The translations under genes were made by a program, and so were the position numbers. Under the pieces are notes generated by a model. That model was given only the letters and a program-made list of their open reading frames with translations. It was not told where the DNA came from and searched no databases. From Pisolithus tinctorius (Eukaryota > Basidiomycota > Agaricomycetes > Boletales > Pisolithaceae): 64,000 nt of DNA. Of the stretch, positions 42,992 through 54,709 are shown piece by piece (the stretch's first letter is position 1; every line of letters starts with the position of its first letter). The stretch is from contig JANFAH010000004.1 in NCBI GenBank assembly GCA_024663395.1, positions 3,038,001-3,102,000 of the forward strand, read 5' to 3'.

Positions 42992-43454
42992 ATACTGATG
43001 GCACTGTGGTGGCCACCAGTATTTGATCAGAATTCCTTTAGGAAATGACCATGTGAGCTAGAGAGATGATTTCATGAGTTGTGGTAAAAGAGGGAGGGTT
43101 AATGGTACAAGTCCAATGTTTGTCATTGTTTACATGCTGACAAATCATCGGGAAGATCATGTGGTTTATCATGTAATCATATTTTCCCACCCTTCATGCC
43201 CTTAATCCCATCAAAAGGTCACTTTTCACTATTTCACCAGTCAGGGACAAAAGCATTGCAATGCACCTTTTGGAAAGAATAGGGTGTATCTCAGCATGTA
43301 TTGCCTTCTTTGGACTGAACCTTAGTGCACCAGGAAGCTTAGAGTCACCCCTTTCCAATGGTACAGGTATCATGATCATCTGTGCAGAATAGCCCAAGCT
43401 ACATCAGCAGCAAGTCACACCTCACAAACATTGCAATGCTTTTGTCCCTCACTG
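42992..43454. mobile_element. P1-family palindrome copy 2, right-arm part
   Basis: Matches P1 from ATACTGATGGCACTGTGG (P1 23894) to its end (..TTTTGTCCCTCACTG), followed by TA. It begins exactly where M copy 3 ends. Together with 27739-27991 it makes one P1-type element split by the 15-kb block. Confidence 0.85.
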
Positions 43455-43456
43455 TA

Positions 43457-43782
43457 GCACAGCACATCCCACAGTGCAGCTACCACTACCAGAACTTAGG
43501 TCAGGGATATTGGGACATGGTGGAAGATATTGGTAACAAGTGCCTGATGTGATACTCACTGCAAATGGTCAAAAATGCAACATGGTACACTTGACTCATT
43601 GAGACAATGAGAGATTTATGCCATGCAAGGTCAACACCACTATGCCATTGCACACATTTCGCATTTTTGACCATTTGCAGTGAGTATCACATCAGGCACT
43701 TGTTGCCAGTATCATCCACCATGTCCCAATATCCCTCACCTAAGTTCTGGTAGAGGTAGCCCCAATGTGGGATGTGCTGTGC
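43457..43782. mobile_element. 326-bp fold-back (MITE-like) element
   Basis: An inverted repeat with ~122-bp arms. Ends GCACAGCACATCCCACA and TGTGGGATGTGCTGTGC; the inner arm ends GACCATTTGCAGTGAG. A ~80-bp spacer separates the arms. TA lies on each side (43455-43456, 43783-43784), and the left TA is also the TA that ends the neighbouring P1 copy. No ORF. Confidence 0.88.
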
Positions 43783-43784
43783 TA

Positions 43785-44111
43785 TGTTTTTTATATGTGT
43801 TCAAAGTCTCCATTATTTTATTTTCTCTTATTGAAGCTTTCCCATGCTTCTGGAATCAGTATTTGGCTTGCTGTTCACTCAATTCTAAATGGATAAACTT
43901 GAAACTTTGGAAATGCATTGAAGGAATCCTCTTCAACCCTCCTGAAGTGTCAGATGTGGCATGAAGGATGTGTAAGATGAATGGTGTGATGTTTTGTTGG
44001 CATTTTCATTTCCATTATAGCTCAGCAACTGCTGGACAAGACAACCTGTGCCTTTTACAATGTGTAGCAACATGGTAGCCTATTCTACACACAGAAATTC
44101 AGATCCATATG
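43785..44111. other. Spacer upstream of recombinase relic
   Basis: No gene recognised. Probably the 3' flank of the minus-strand recombinase. Confidence 0.4.
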
Positions 44112-46033
44112 TCAAGAATTGAATGGGAGCTGTTGGCAGATCTCCCTTACATCTGTTGATAGTGAGCATGAGGCTTCTTTCACTTCCCTCACAGTTGTGT
44201 GCAGTGATGCCACATCAGCCATTATTGATGCATGAGCCATGCTGAGTGCCTTGGTGGATGCTGGTTGGATGAGCACAGCTTTGCCTGCAAGTGAACAATC
44301 ACCTTCACACAGGACTGGTTGCAGTGCATTGCTGTCATCATTTTTGTAACAATTCAGCTCATCAAGAAGGTAATGCATAAGTGTGTCATGCTGCATAGTG
44401 GTGTGGAGCAAATGGCAAGGAGTCAGTTGTTTGCTACACACCCAGATAGGAAGGAAGACTCACATGCTTGCCTTCTGCCCACCCACCCACTATTGAACCC
44501 ATGCAAGGGTCCATTGCTGCCCCACTGGCATGAACATGAAGTGGTACTGCGCTCCACTGCAATGGTAGCAATGTGTTGTGAATGTTCTGGGAATTCCAGA
44601 CCCCACCACACCTTGTCAATCCATTTTTGGATTGTGTCATGGGAAAGTGGCTCACCTGGCTGCAGCATGCCATTTGTGCCAATCATGGGGAAAAGGAAAC
44701 CCTCTTCAGTCATCAGCTGGCCAAGATGGACAAGTTTGACCCATTTCATCCAGGACACAAGGCACAGGAGGGTGTCACATGCCTTGCCCATATCTGGGCA
44801 TGGATAAATCTTGTAGTGATTGCCTAGTAAGTACCAATGCAAGAGATCAGATAAAATGAGATATGCAAAGCTGGATATAAAGATGGACTTCATAGGTCAG
44901 CTTCCCTCATCCCCTTATCCAACTTTCTCTACCATCCCTTATGGTTTTTCAGGTGGATCTTGAAGTAGGCATTGTGCTCATTAACGGTGAGGGAGAGTTC
45001 CTTGCCTCAGAGATATTCCATGAACACACCATCTATGACAGTCTTGTCAAGCTTGACATCCCTGCACTTCAACTTCAGGAGCTCATAGTTCCTGTCATAA
45101 ACCACAATCAAAAACATTGTTGGTCAAACTGCCTGCCAGTACTTACCTTGTCCAAAGTGTAAACATGATTGCGCTAAAAGCAAGGTGTTCAAGGTGCTGT
45201 GTGACTGTTAACTTCACTTTCCAGTTCAAGGACTTGCCCGATGGCAGTGCTTTGTAGCCTATCATTGTGAGACGAATGTATTGGGGTGGGGCATCAAGTG
45301 GACAAAGTGATTCTGACCAGGCAAGTATCTTATCGATGTATTCCTTCTTCATGGCATCTGAGTGCTTCCATTCAGCACCTTCAGAACTAACCTTATGTCT
45401 GATAGATGCCACAACATTGTCAACTTCCACCAACAGGCCCAGGTTGCCTTCCCATTGATGATGGGCATCATTGTGATGCCATTTCCTGTGGAACATCACA
45501 CCATCACTATGCCAAAGGTATTAGTCTATGAGCATCAAGGAAAGCTGAGCAATCACACCATGCATGCTTTGTCCCACAACATCTTGAATCCTGCTTGAAC
45601 TCCATCAATAGTGCTTTGGCTGCTATTCTCCTGGAAGCCTCTCCATGAAAGGTAAAGAGCCAATTCTTTATCTGAGCACCTATTTGGCATGCACTCAAAC
45701 ATGTTCTTAAAATTTGGATCACTATAGATCTCAGAGTCCTCTCCAGTGTGACTTGGAGTCAGTGGCATTCCTTCCACTGGGAAATGGCTCTGCATCCATG
45801 AGCATGCTTGTTGGACATGCCCCAAGTATGCCACCCTTGTCTTTGCTGCCTGAAGGTGAGTTTCTTTGCTGGCTTCTTTGATTTGGTGGGCAGTATGCAA
45901 GCTGGGTAGTTCCTTTGCAGTGGATACCCTTGTCCCCCTTTTTGGCTTGTCTGGGGATGAAATGACATGCTTGGTACTGGCTCCCTTCTGTCTGACCATC
46001 ACAGCAAGCATTTCACAATTTTTCATGACAGAA
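44112..46033 (-). pseudogene. Crypton-like tyrosine recombinase relic
   Basis: Minus strand, start at MKNCEMLAVMVRQKG (46033). The N-terminal exon has MFECMPNRCSDKELALYL and STIDGVQAGF. A second exon has SEGAEWKHSDAMKKEYIDKILAWS and HLEHLAFSAIMFTLWTR. A third has KIYPCPDMGKACDTLL, GFLFPMIGTNG and LSHDTIQKWID. The C-terminal region, after frame changes, has GGWAEGKH and MHYLLDELNCYKND. I recognise these blocks from basidiomycete recombinases of the tyrosine-recombinase/Crypton type, where the box near the end is GGWAEGEH with a nearby catalytic Tyr. The Arg-rich H-x-x-R box is decayed, so it is inactive. Confidence in the family is moderate because no domain search was possible. Confidence 0.6.
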
Positions 46034-46360
46034 GATATTGAAAAAAATTGATAGAAGAGATACAATGTTATTTTGGATGTTTTCAAATAAAACATCCATA
46101 AGTAATAATTTATTTTCTTTGCATGTCCTGCTTATAAACATTAATTGATGGTAATGACCATTAGCTTCTAGCCTAATGACAATTACTGTCATTTCATGTT
46201 TGCTGGTGGAGAAGGCAAAGAAAATGAAATATTATTTTTGGATTTTGTCTGTGAAAATATCCGTTATAACATGGTATCTCTTCCTTCATTTTTTTTCAAG
46301 ATGGTTGGCCATGAAAAATTGTGAAATGCTTGCAGTGCATCATGGCAACACATGTTGCGT
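46018..46360. repeat. Inverted repeat at the recombinase 5' end
   Basis: The minus-strand gene start (CATGAAAAATTGTGAAATGC region, 46015-46036) is repeated on the plus strand at 46310-46331, and similarity extends outward over ~110 bp on each side (AACATTGTATCTCTTC against AACATGGTATCTCTTCC). The arms surround ~46170. It looks like head-to-head duplication of a promoter and start region. Confidence 0.75.
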
Positions 46361-46834
46361 TAGCAGTCCTGACCTGGCAATGTGGGAGTTGGTGATGTCA
46401 TGAGCGCTAGCTACATGTGTCACCACTAGTCATTTGCAATACATATAGTAGATCTCTCCTGGTCCATGAAATTGATCATACTACCTCACAAACTGCTGGT
46501 AGCTCTTGCTAAAACAGCACAGTAAAGGAAAGTTAACTGGAAGTACATGTAGTAATGGATTGAGGATTTGTTATACTAGTATTGATACATGCAATTGTAG
46601 GATCTTGCCCTTGAAGTCAACCATGGCACCTCATCCATCAGCAGCACTAATGCTCACTCCCCAGGGCCAACATTTATTTACCAAATGGTGGGTGATGCAA
46701 ACCATGAACATCTTCATCTTCAATGATAGTGTCCCACAGTTATCACTTGTTGTACCAAATGGTGAGTGACATGAATGCAAACATCTTCTGACAGGGATGT
46801 ATTGAACAAATGCCATGGCAAGTTGTACTGTTTT
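46361..46834. other. Unannotated spacer
   Basis: No supported gene. Degenerate flank of the following repeat array. Confidence 0.35.
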
Positions 46835-47240
46835 GAGCAAGGCTAGAAGGTGACCACTGTGGAGATGATGGGCTGTACGCAGGAGGGACAGGAGCCACTG
46901 GACATGAATGATCAACAGTCAACATAGGTAGAACTAAAGCTGACATTATCGGTAACTTACAAGCTGGAGAATATGTTGGAGAAGTTGGAGCAATAGAGGC
47001 ATTGATATAGGTGGCACCAGCAACATGGGCAAGTTTGAGCAAGGCCAGAAGGTGACCACTGTGGAGATGTTGGGCTGTATGCAGGAGGAACAGGAGCCGC
47101 TAGACACAAATGATCAATAGTCAACATAGGTAGAACTAAGTCTGATGTTATTGGTAGCTTACAAGCTGGAGAATATGTTGGAGAAGTCGGAGCAATAGAA
47201 GTGTTGATATAGGTGGCACTGGCAACATGGGCAAGTATTT
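46835..47240 (-). repeat. ~202-bp tandem repeat encoding CTD-like YSP motifs with introns
   Basis: Two full units (starts 46835 and 47037) and part of a third. On the minus strand each unit holds APTSPTYSPA, an apparent intron (GTAAGTTACC .. CAG) and VPPAYSPSSPQWSPSS. YSPTSPx is the heptad of the RNA polymerase II C-terminal domain. The unit thus looks like an exon-intron-exon block that was tandemly copied. It is a relic or low-complexity tail gene; no flanking domain identifies it. Confidence 0.65.
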
Positions 47241-47439
47241 TGGAGACAAGGGTGACATTTGTGCAGGGGCTGCAGAGCAGCAAGTAATGTATCTGTGTGA
47301 GTGAGTTAAATTACTTACAAGCTGTGGCAAGGAGGGCACAGGAAAAGGGATGATCAGTGGAACAATTGAGACAGAATGAAAAGCCATACTAGGTGAATCT
47401 GGCATGAAATTAGGGATCAGTTCACAGACAGATAAAAGT

Positions 47440-48110
47440 CACTTACATCTGGGAGACATGAGATTGAGTGTGGGTGACATGGAGGAGGAGTATGTCAATG
47501 ATGTAGCCCCTCTGCTTCTCTTGTAAAACAGGGATGTCCTATATCATGACCTGCCAAATGGTGAGATGTGAGATTGAGTGTGGGTGACAAGGAGGAGTAC
47601 AATGATGATGTAGCCCCTCTGCTTCTCTTGTACAATGGGGATGTCCTACATCATGACCTGTTGAATGGTGAGACATGAGTTTGAGTGCAGGTGATGTGGA
47701 GTATGTCAGTGATGTAGCCCCTCTGCTTCTGTTGTACAATGGAGATGTCCTGTATCACAACCTGCCAGATGGTGAGACATGAGATCGAGTGTGGGTGATG
47801 TTGGGGAGTATGTCAATGATGTAGCCCCCTGCTTCTGTTGTAGAATGGGGATATCCTGTATCGCAATGTGCTGAATGGTGAGATGAGAGATTGAGTATGG
47901 GTAATGTCAGGGAGTACATTGATGATGCAGCCCCCCTGCTTCTGTCATAGAATGGGGATGAATGGGGATGTCCTGTAGTGCAATGTGCCAAGTAGTGAGA
48001 TGTGAGATTGAGTACAGATGATGTTGGGGAGTATGTCAATGATGTAGCCCTCCTGCTTCTGTCATAGAATGGGGATATCCTGTATCACAACATGCCAAAT
48101 GGTGAGGTCG
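47440..48110 (-). repeat. ~105-118-bp tandem repeat
   Basis: The word GATGTAGCCCC recurs near 47500, 47607, 47711, 47819, 47923 (as GATGCAGCCCC) and 48041. Units also share GAGTGTGGGTGA and ATGGGGATGTCC. Spacing varies from 104 to 118 bp. No stable reading frame. Confidence 0.85.
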
Positions 48111-48149
48111 CTCTACCATAGGATGTATGGTGATGTGAGCAAGTATGCA

Positions 48150-48380
48150 TTGGAAGAGTGACCCCAATGCAGATACAGTTTTGACTGACAGGTCTTTGAC
48201 ACCAACAAATGTAGGTGGGGGTGTCAAGGAAGACAATGCAGATATGGTTTTGGCTGAAAGGTCTTTGATGCCAATGAGCATAGGTGGGGGTGCAGAGGAA
48301 GATGATGCAGATGTGGATTTGGCTGACAGGTCTTTGACACCAACAAAAGTAGGTGGGGGTGCAGAGGGAGCCTGGCAGAT
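48150..48380 (-). repeat. 69-bp in-frame repeat (23 residues), three units
   Basis: GGTCTTTGA at 48191, 48260 and 48329, spacing 69 bp. The minus strand reads PPPTFVGVKDLSAKSTSASS-type units in one frame, so it was probably coding, perhaps part of the same minus-strand gene as the YSP repeats. Function unknown. Confidence 0.7.
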
Positions 48381-48420
48381 GGATATGACAACCTCCAGTG
48401 CCTTGACAAGACATCATTAG

Positions 48421-49075
48421 ATAAAATCTCTTCACACAGACCTGGAAATTTGTTGAGAGGTCAGGCTGTCAAAAGCAAGCAAGGCAAGGAGAATTACCTA
48501 GAATGAGATTACAACTGAGTTCATAATGATCTGGGTGACAACAAGAGTTGAGGCAGTAGGAGTGATGAAAAGGCAGGTGGTCATTAGGGTGCTAAATATA
48601 TGGTGCAAGAATGAGAGCAGGCAGGGAAGTGAATGACACACACTCATGCAGACCCAGCCATTCATTAGGAGGTGGGGTGCAAGGCAGTCTATGCAAGGGA
48701 AATAAAAATAAAAAGAAGAAAGAAAGATAGAAAGAAAGAAAGGACTCATACCTTGTGATGGTCTGGTATGAGGTGAGTGTATTCTTCATCAGGATTTGCT
48801 TGCCACTCCAGGGAGCTGTTGGGCAGCTGTCATTGATACCAATCCTTCTACACTCTGCTACCTGATGCAACTACTCACCTGCGAGTTAGAGTTGTCCTTC
48901 AAGTACTCTTGTGCACATCAGCCCAGACTGATTGCAAGTGAGGTTGGAGGTGACAACATCACACAACAACAGTCATGGTGCACAGTGAACAGCTTTGGAT
49001 TGTGTAAGGGATGAGATGGACAGTGTATGCAATGTGTGACTCACAAACTGATACAATGCTACTAGGCAAGAACTA
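48421..49075. other. Unannotated spacer
   Basis: No gene supported. An AAAG-rich stretch (48710-48745) is present. Confidence 0.35.
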
Positions 49076-51720
49076 GTCCTCACTCATGAGATCAATGACA
49101 CCAGTTTGTGTCTCCTCACCACCTGTCAGGTCAGTCACTCCAGTGTCAGAAGACAATGCAACCAGGTTAACTATGGACTTGAATGGCTGACAACCAGCAT
49201 CCTTGTCCACCAACTGCACATGAGACAACTGGGAGGATGGATGGATAGGGTCATGTACTAAGTCAGGCCTTGAGTACTCCAACACAACTGCTGGAACCTC
49301 TATTTCATAGAATGCATCACTGTTAGCATCCTCACTCAGTGGTGACATATGCATGACAGGTGACCAATCCATGTCCACTGGAATTGCTAGGGGCCAACTT
49401 GGCACAGAGAGCCTATAGGTGGGCAGTGGCTTGTTGAAGTGGCTTATGACCTGAAGGCCACATTGCAGCCCCTCACCATCAACATTACCTGGGAATTGTA
49501 TATGACAGATGATGAGGTTGGACAGGCAAATTTAGTATGGCTGTGAGACTCACCCATAGAAGTGCACACATAGCTGTGCCAGCAGAAGCATCAATTAATC
49601 TTGACTGGATGGTATCCAGTGACCAGCCAAGACACTGTGAGTGTCATATCCATGACTCTCGGACTTGGACTCAGCCCAGTCCAGACCCCTAGCCCCTAAC
49701 TCCGGTCAAGCCCGGTCCTAGTCTGGCCTAGAAAACCCAGTCCCGGCCCTAGAAAACCCAACACCAGCCTAAATAACTTGAGTCCGCTGTTTTACCCCTA
49801 TCTCCAGTCTGTTTCGGCCTCTCGGCCTTGCGCTGCTCCACCCCGGTCCTCCTAGGTCTATGTCCAGGTCACCCGGACATAACTCCGGTCTGTTTCCCTT
49901 AGTTTGTACTATATTTAGTCTAGCCCGTTCATCTGACTTTGCTTACTGTACAAATCCTGTGTCTGACCCCAGTATGCCAGTCACCTGGACTTTGGCTATT
50001 AGCCTCAGAAAAGCCACTGTGGCTATCCACTCTCTTGCTAATCTTCTTGCTAATAGCTTATTAACAAGTCCAGCTCTATGTTCATTATCCCAGACCGGCC
50101 TCATGTATTTAACCCCTGTACATATTTCATAGCACCCTCAGTCAGAATATCAACTTAGTATTACCCTCAACTCCGTGTTACCCCTTGATCTACTCTATAG
50201 CTAAGGCCAAGCCTTAAGCTATCCCCGACCCCTGTCCTGGACCTCTCCCCGGCTTGCATAAGGGTACAGCACATAAGCTGAGACCAAGGGAGGTAGATCC
50301 AACCCCAGACTGGCTTCCCCCTGTGCGCACCCCAAGACCGGTCGGTTTCCCACGCTACCGGTCTTGTTCCCGCACTCCCGGCCTTAAGTCCGGTCCTCTG
50401 GACTTAGCCCCTGACCTCTGGCCTTAACTCCAGTCTAACCAGACTTGGCCCCTGTCACCCAGTCTTGAAGCCCGGTCACCCGAGGGTAAACCCGTACTTC
50501 ACATGTGAGCAGAACATTGCCAGGGAGGTGAGATTAGGCTGACAAGATGTCATGAAGGCAACAGGGGGATGCCCACCATCTGACCATGATGTGAGAGGTA
50601 ATAGATACATCGCCAGTACAGCAGGGTTGGGAATTTGATGCATTCCTCCTTGATGATGTGGGCAAGTTCATGGTACCTACATCCAAGGAGATGCTGAGGA
50701 TCCATCCTCAACACCTCACAGACATCATTATGCCACTTGGCAATGAACTCCATAAACTTGACAAATTGGAGGGTGATAGCAGCTTGGAAGGAGTCCTTCC
50801 AAAGCCATAGCATACTAACTGACAGGCAACATCCCCACTGCACCACTGGCAGCCCATCTATGAACTGAGTGAGATTCAATGGCACCTTTGGCATGCTGAA
50901 TATGGCATGCACATCATCATCTACACTACTCATCAGCATGATCAAAAGGAGGTCTCCCCATTCAAGGCCAGCACAATCTTCTATGGCTTCTGAGGAGTAA
51001 ACTTGCCTGTCTTTGAACCTGCCAGAATGCAAATCACTACCATCAGTCACACCAGCTACTATTTGCATATTTAAGTCAACCTACCTGCACACAACACAGG
51101 TCATGCCAAACAAAAGCATGTCATTGTATGGCATGACAACAGCATTAATGAGTTTGCAAGATTGAAGACAAGCAAGCTCTGCCTCTGCCTCTCCTGGAGC
51201 CTGATGTCATGTTAGCACCCATTGAGATACATACAGAAAGTGACTTGCCATGTGCCAGTTGAAACCAAACATCAGCAGCAGCTCTTGAAAGTGCTGCACA
51301 AGGAGACATGGGGAGGTCAAACCTACAACATCTTCTCCTCTCTTGAGTTGTGGGCAGTCTGGCCCATCGAAGACAAAGTAAGGGTGAAGTAGCATGTGAG
51401 AGAGAGTGGAAAGATGGCAGAAGATAATATCCATTTCATGTGAGCACCCTGTACTGGCTTGACACCATGAAAACATGTTGACTAGCAAATGCATCCACAT
51501 GCTGGTGATATGTCATCTGTGAGGAATGAAGCAGACCATAGACAGCAGGCTACTAACCTGGCATGGAATCCCACTGTGAGCAATCAAACACCTTCTTCAT
51601 TGCTGGATGGGTTGAATGTTTCAGCAGCCAGCTGGCCAAGTGTGTAAGGACTTGCTGCAGGTGCAAGAAGCTTTGTATGGTCAGTATATGTAACCATGCC
51701 AATGAAATGGCAGAAAAGAA
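49076..51720 (-). pseudogene. XPG/FEN1-like structure-specific nuclease, interrupted by a solo LTR
   Basis: XPG-family nucleases cut flaps and junctions in DNA. On the minus strand the N-terminal part (near 51560-51700) is degenerate. Clear blocks follow: FSWCQASTGCSHEMD, HPYFVFDGPDCPQLKRG, FQELLLMFGFNWHM, then APGEAEAEL (51174-51200), the XPG-I signature, and INAVVMPYNDMLLFG. A later exon has VYSSEAIEDCAGLEW, then LMSSVDDD where the family has GGDYD. The C-terminal tail ends at TGVIDLMSED (about 49076). Multiple introns fit. The LTR 49642-50503 lies between the nuclease domain and the tail. In mushrooms this is a multi-copy family, often transposon-associated. Confidence 0.78.
49642..50503. 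mobile_element. Solo LTR, CpG-rich
   Basis: An 862-bp segment with TG..CA ends (TGTCATATCC .. TACTTCACA), flanked by TGTGAG at 49636-49641 and 50504-50509. It carries many CCGGTC or CCGGCC words and far more CG than either side. No internal coding sequence, so it is a recombination product of a full element. The retrotransposon class is not identifiable. Confidence 0.88.
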
Positions 51721-52768
51721 CAATCACTAACAGGCCATAGTTTTCAGACTCTCATGTGTGGCAGACTCAGAGGACTCATTAGGAGGATATCAACAGGGGG
51801 AGAACAAGAGAGCTGGCTGATGTAGGCATTGGCCAATGCCCAGCTGACAAATACGAGTATGGCCACTGGCCAGTTGAATGCCTGGGCTATGGTGCAAGGA
51901 TGGATATACTTGATACAAGTGATCTATGTTTCGAAGCTGTCAGTGGAGGCACTAGTACTGGTGGCTGATGAAAGGGACTCACCAAGAGATGAATCAGGTC
52001 AAATCTTGAGGGCACATTCTGACTAGTGAGCATGCTTGGCAAAGGAATCATGCTCAATAGTGCTATGAACTGTTGGATGTAGCACACTGAAATGCTTGTC
52101 AGAGGTACTCACCTCAAATGGCCTTTGACAGCAACAAAGGCCAGGGGATGTTGGGGGATGTCAAATGGACTTTGGGGAGGGAAGAGGATGGCTCCTGCCA
52201 ACATACACACAATTGGGAGTTGCAGCAGCCCAAACCTGCCCTAATGGCTTATGTTAGTGTGTCAATGCCTTGAGGCTACAAGCCAGTTTGAGCTGTAAAG
52301 TACTGTAAGTAATTATAAAGTGCTGTATAGTCACTTTACAATGGGAAATTAGCTGGCAAACTTACAATTGGGCTGGCCAGATTGGCAAGTGATTCAGTAA
52401 AATATGCAATCACACTGAATGGGACAAGACCCTTGAGGTTACTGTCAACATTCCATGTGCCAGGTGCAGTGTGATGTGTAGCCATTATGGTATTACAGTA
52501 GCAGGGCAAGGGGCTTTGCACACTTGACTAATGCACACTGCCTGTGACACAGACACTCAGTTATGCAGTACTCAGCACTTCAGCACCTGGTGAAATATAT
52601 ATTGTATGATGAGCACAGTGGCAGTGGATTTTTGGCCTTGACAAACACAAATATACTGTACTATACAATGTATTAGACAGAGCTCAGTATGTAGTACCAG
52701 CCAAGAACAAATTCAGCCAAAAACTATTGAGAGGCATCACCAAGACAAAATGACAGTTGTCAACATGG
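51721..52768. other. Unannotated region left of the copia element
   Basis: No convincing gene. It may include the decayed 5' part and promoter of the XPG-like gene. CpG-poor. Confidence 0.35.
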
Positions 52769-52773
52769 CACAG

Positions 52774-53109
52774 TGTTGGAGATGATATGTGCATGGGGGC
52801 TGACACAGGAACCACAGGTACAAGTGAGGATATGTGTGTGGATGGCAGGCTTAGAACTCAGTATGCTCAGGCAGGGATGCAGGTCGATGAGGTGACATTC
52901 TCATCTCATAGGGATTCTTTCCCCTGCAGTGGCTACCTTATATCTATGTCATACATTTGATATCTCATCTGTTGGGGGGCATGTCTCCCCCTACTCCCAC
53001 CTTTGTATATTACTTTGTTCATCCCCTCTTGGGGTTATGATGTGTATCCTGTGCCCTTGCATGTTGTGGTTTCCTTATTTGGGTGTGACAGTGGATTGAT
53101 ACTCCTACA
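52774..53109 (-). repeat. 3' LTR of the copia element
   Basis: 336 bp; the minus-strand start is TGTAGGAGTATC and the end CAACA. Identical in length to the other LTR. Confidence 0.95.
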
Positions 53110-54709
53110 CTCCCCCTCGAGCCAGGGTCATGCCCAAGGCTTCTCTATTGTGTTTGTGTTTAAATGGTCTGGTCAATGCTTTGGTGAAAATATTGGCCAT
53201 CATTTCGGCTGTAGGGCAATATTTTAGGTTGATTATCTCTCTTTTTGCGCAGTCATGAACAAAATGATTTTTGGTATCAAAATGTTTTGAGCACTGGTGA
53301 TATTGCACATTTTTCACAATGGCTAGTGCTGACTGATTGTCACCATAAAGTGTTGTAGCTTCTGGTTGTGGGTGATCTAGCTCACACAGTAGGCTTCATA
53401 ACCATATGGTTTCGCATGTTGTGTTTGCCATTGATATGTATTTGGCTTCTGCCATGGAGAGAGCTATGTGGCTCTGTTTCTTGGAGTACCATGTGATTGT
53501 GCCTTGGTTGAAGACAGATACATAGCCTGAGATCGATACCCAATCATTGTCAGTAGCAAAGTCGGCATCTGAATACATAATTAATTTATTGTGCTCAGGA
53601 TGAGCTGGGTCAGCCTTATAGGTAATCCCATAGCTCTTAGTTCCTGCTAGATATCTTAGTATTCTTTTTGCTGCTGCCCAATGGTACAAGTCAGGATTTG
53701 CCATGAAGGATGTGAGTCTATTGACCACATACATTATATCAGGCCTTGTGGCCACTGATGCATACATTAGGTGTCCTATGAGTGTTGCATAATTGCTGCT
53801 AGGTACACCTTCAGTTTCAGTGTCACATGGACTTAGCTGTGTGCCCAGATCAAGTGGAGTTTCGACTGGATTTGCACCATTCATTCCATATTTTTGTAGT
53901 AGTTCCTCTATGTAGTGTGCCTGGCTGAGGGTGATCATTCCACTGGTGTGATTTCATGTGATCTCAATCCCAACTAACTTGCTTGGGTCTCTGAGGTCTG
54001 TTACCTTGAACATATTTTGTAGTTGTGTTTTTAGTTCAGTCATAAGTTCAGCAGTGTTGGTGACAAGTACTAGGTCATCTACCCATACTGTAATGATCTT
54101 GATTGTAGTCAAGGTTTTCCTTATGTATACACAGGGATTGGAGTGGAGCCAAGCGAAGCTGACAGTCTGTAATTGGCCATTCAGCTCTTTGTTCCACTGT
54201 CGTCTGGATTGCTTCAGTCCATATAATGTTTTAATTAATTTACATAGGTGTCTGGTTTCATTGTCAAAACCCTCAGGCTGCTCCATATATATTTCTTCTT
54301 TTAGTTTGCCATTTAAATATGCGCCCTTCACATCCATCTGTTGGATTTCCCAGTTTTGGGTGTTGGCCAATGATAAGATAAGGCATATTGTTTCTAATCT
54401 AACAACTGGGGAATAGGTATCATTGTAATCCATTCCCAGGACCTGGGAATACCCCCTGGTGACTAATCTTGCCTTGTATTTTTGGAGTACCCCATCCCTG
54501 TCATATTTTTGGGTAAATACCCATTTATTCAATATGGGCTTGCACCCTTCTGGTGGATCTACTAATATCCATGTCCCTTTTTCACACAATTGTTGTAGTT
54601 TGGCCTCTATGGCTTTCTGCCATTCCAGCCACTCAGTTGAGGCTTCAGCCTCTTGTAATGTTTTGGGATCACCTTCTCCCAGTGTACTTTTGTTGAATGC
54701 CAAGTACAC
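53110..54709 (-). pseudogene. Copia RT and RNase H
   Basis: RT blocks on the minus strand: WLEWQKAIEAKLQQL, GCKPILNKWVFTQKYDRDG, YKARLVTRGYSQ, IQQMDVKGAYLNGKL, YGLKQSRRQWNKEL and the catalytic VWVDDLVLV, with both Asp residues kept. RNase H follows: YSDADFATDNDW, AEAKYISMANTTCET, YGDNQSALAIV, HFDTKNHFVHD. TGA codons interrupt at 53954 (before NHTSGM) and 53396 (before SLLCEL), where related elements have Arg. The end at 53105 meets the purine tract. Confidence 0.92.

Noticed and set aside
27981..42999. TACTGAT as the KDZ target-site duplication
   Set aside because: The same heptamer occurs naturally at both places in the P1 palindrome, and using it makes the element termini mismatch.
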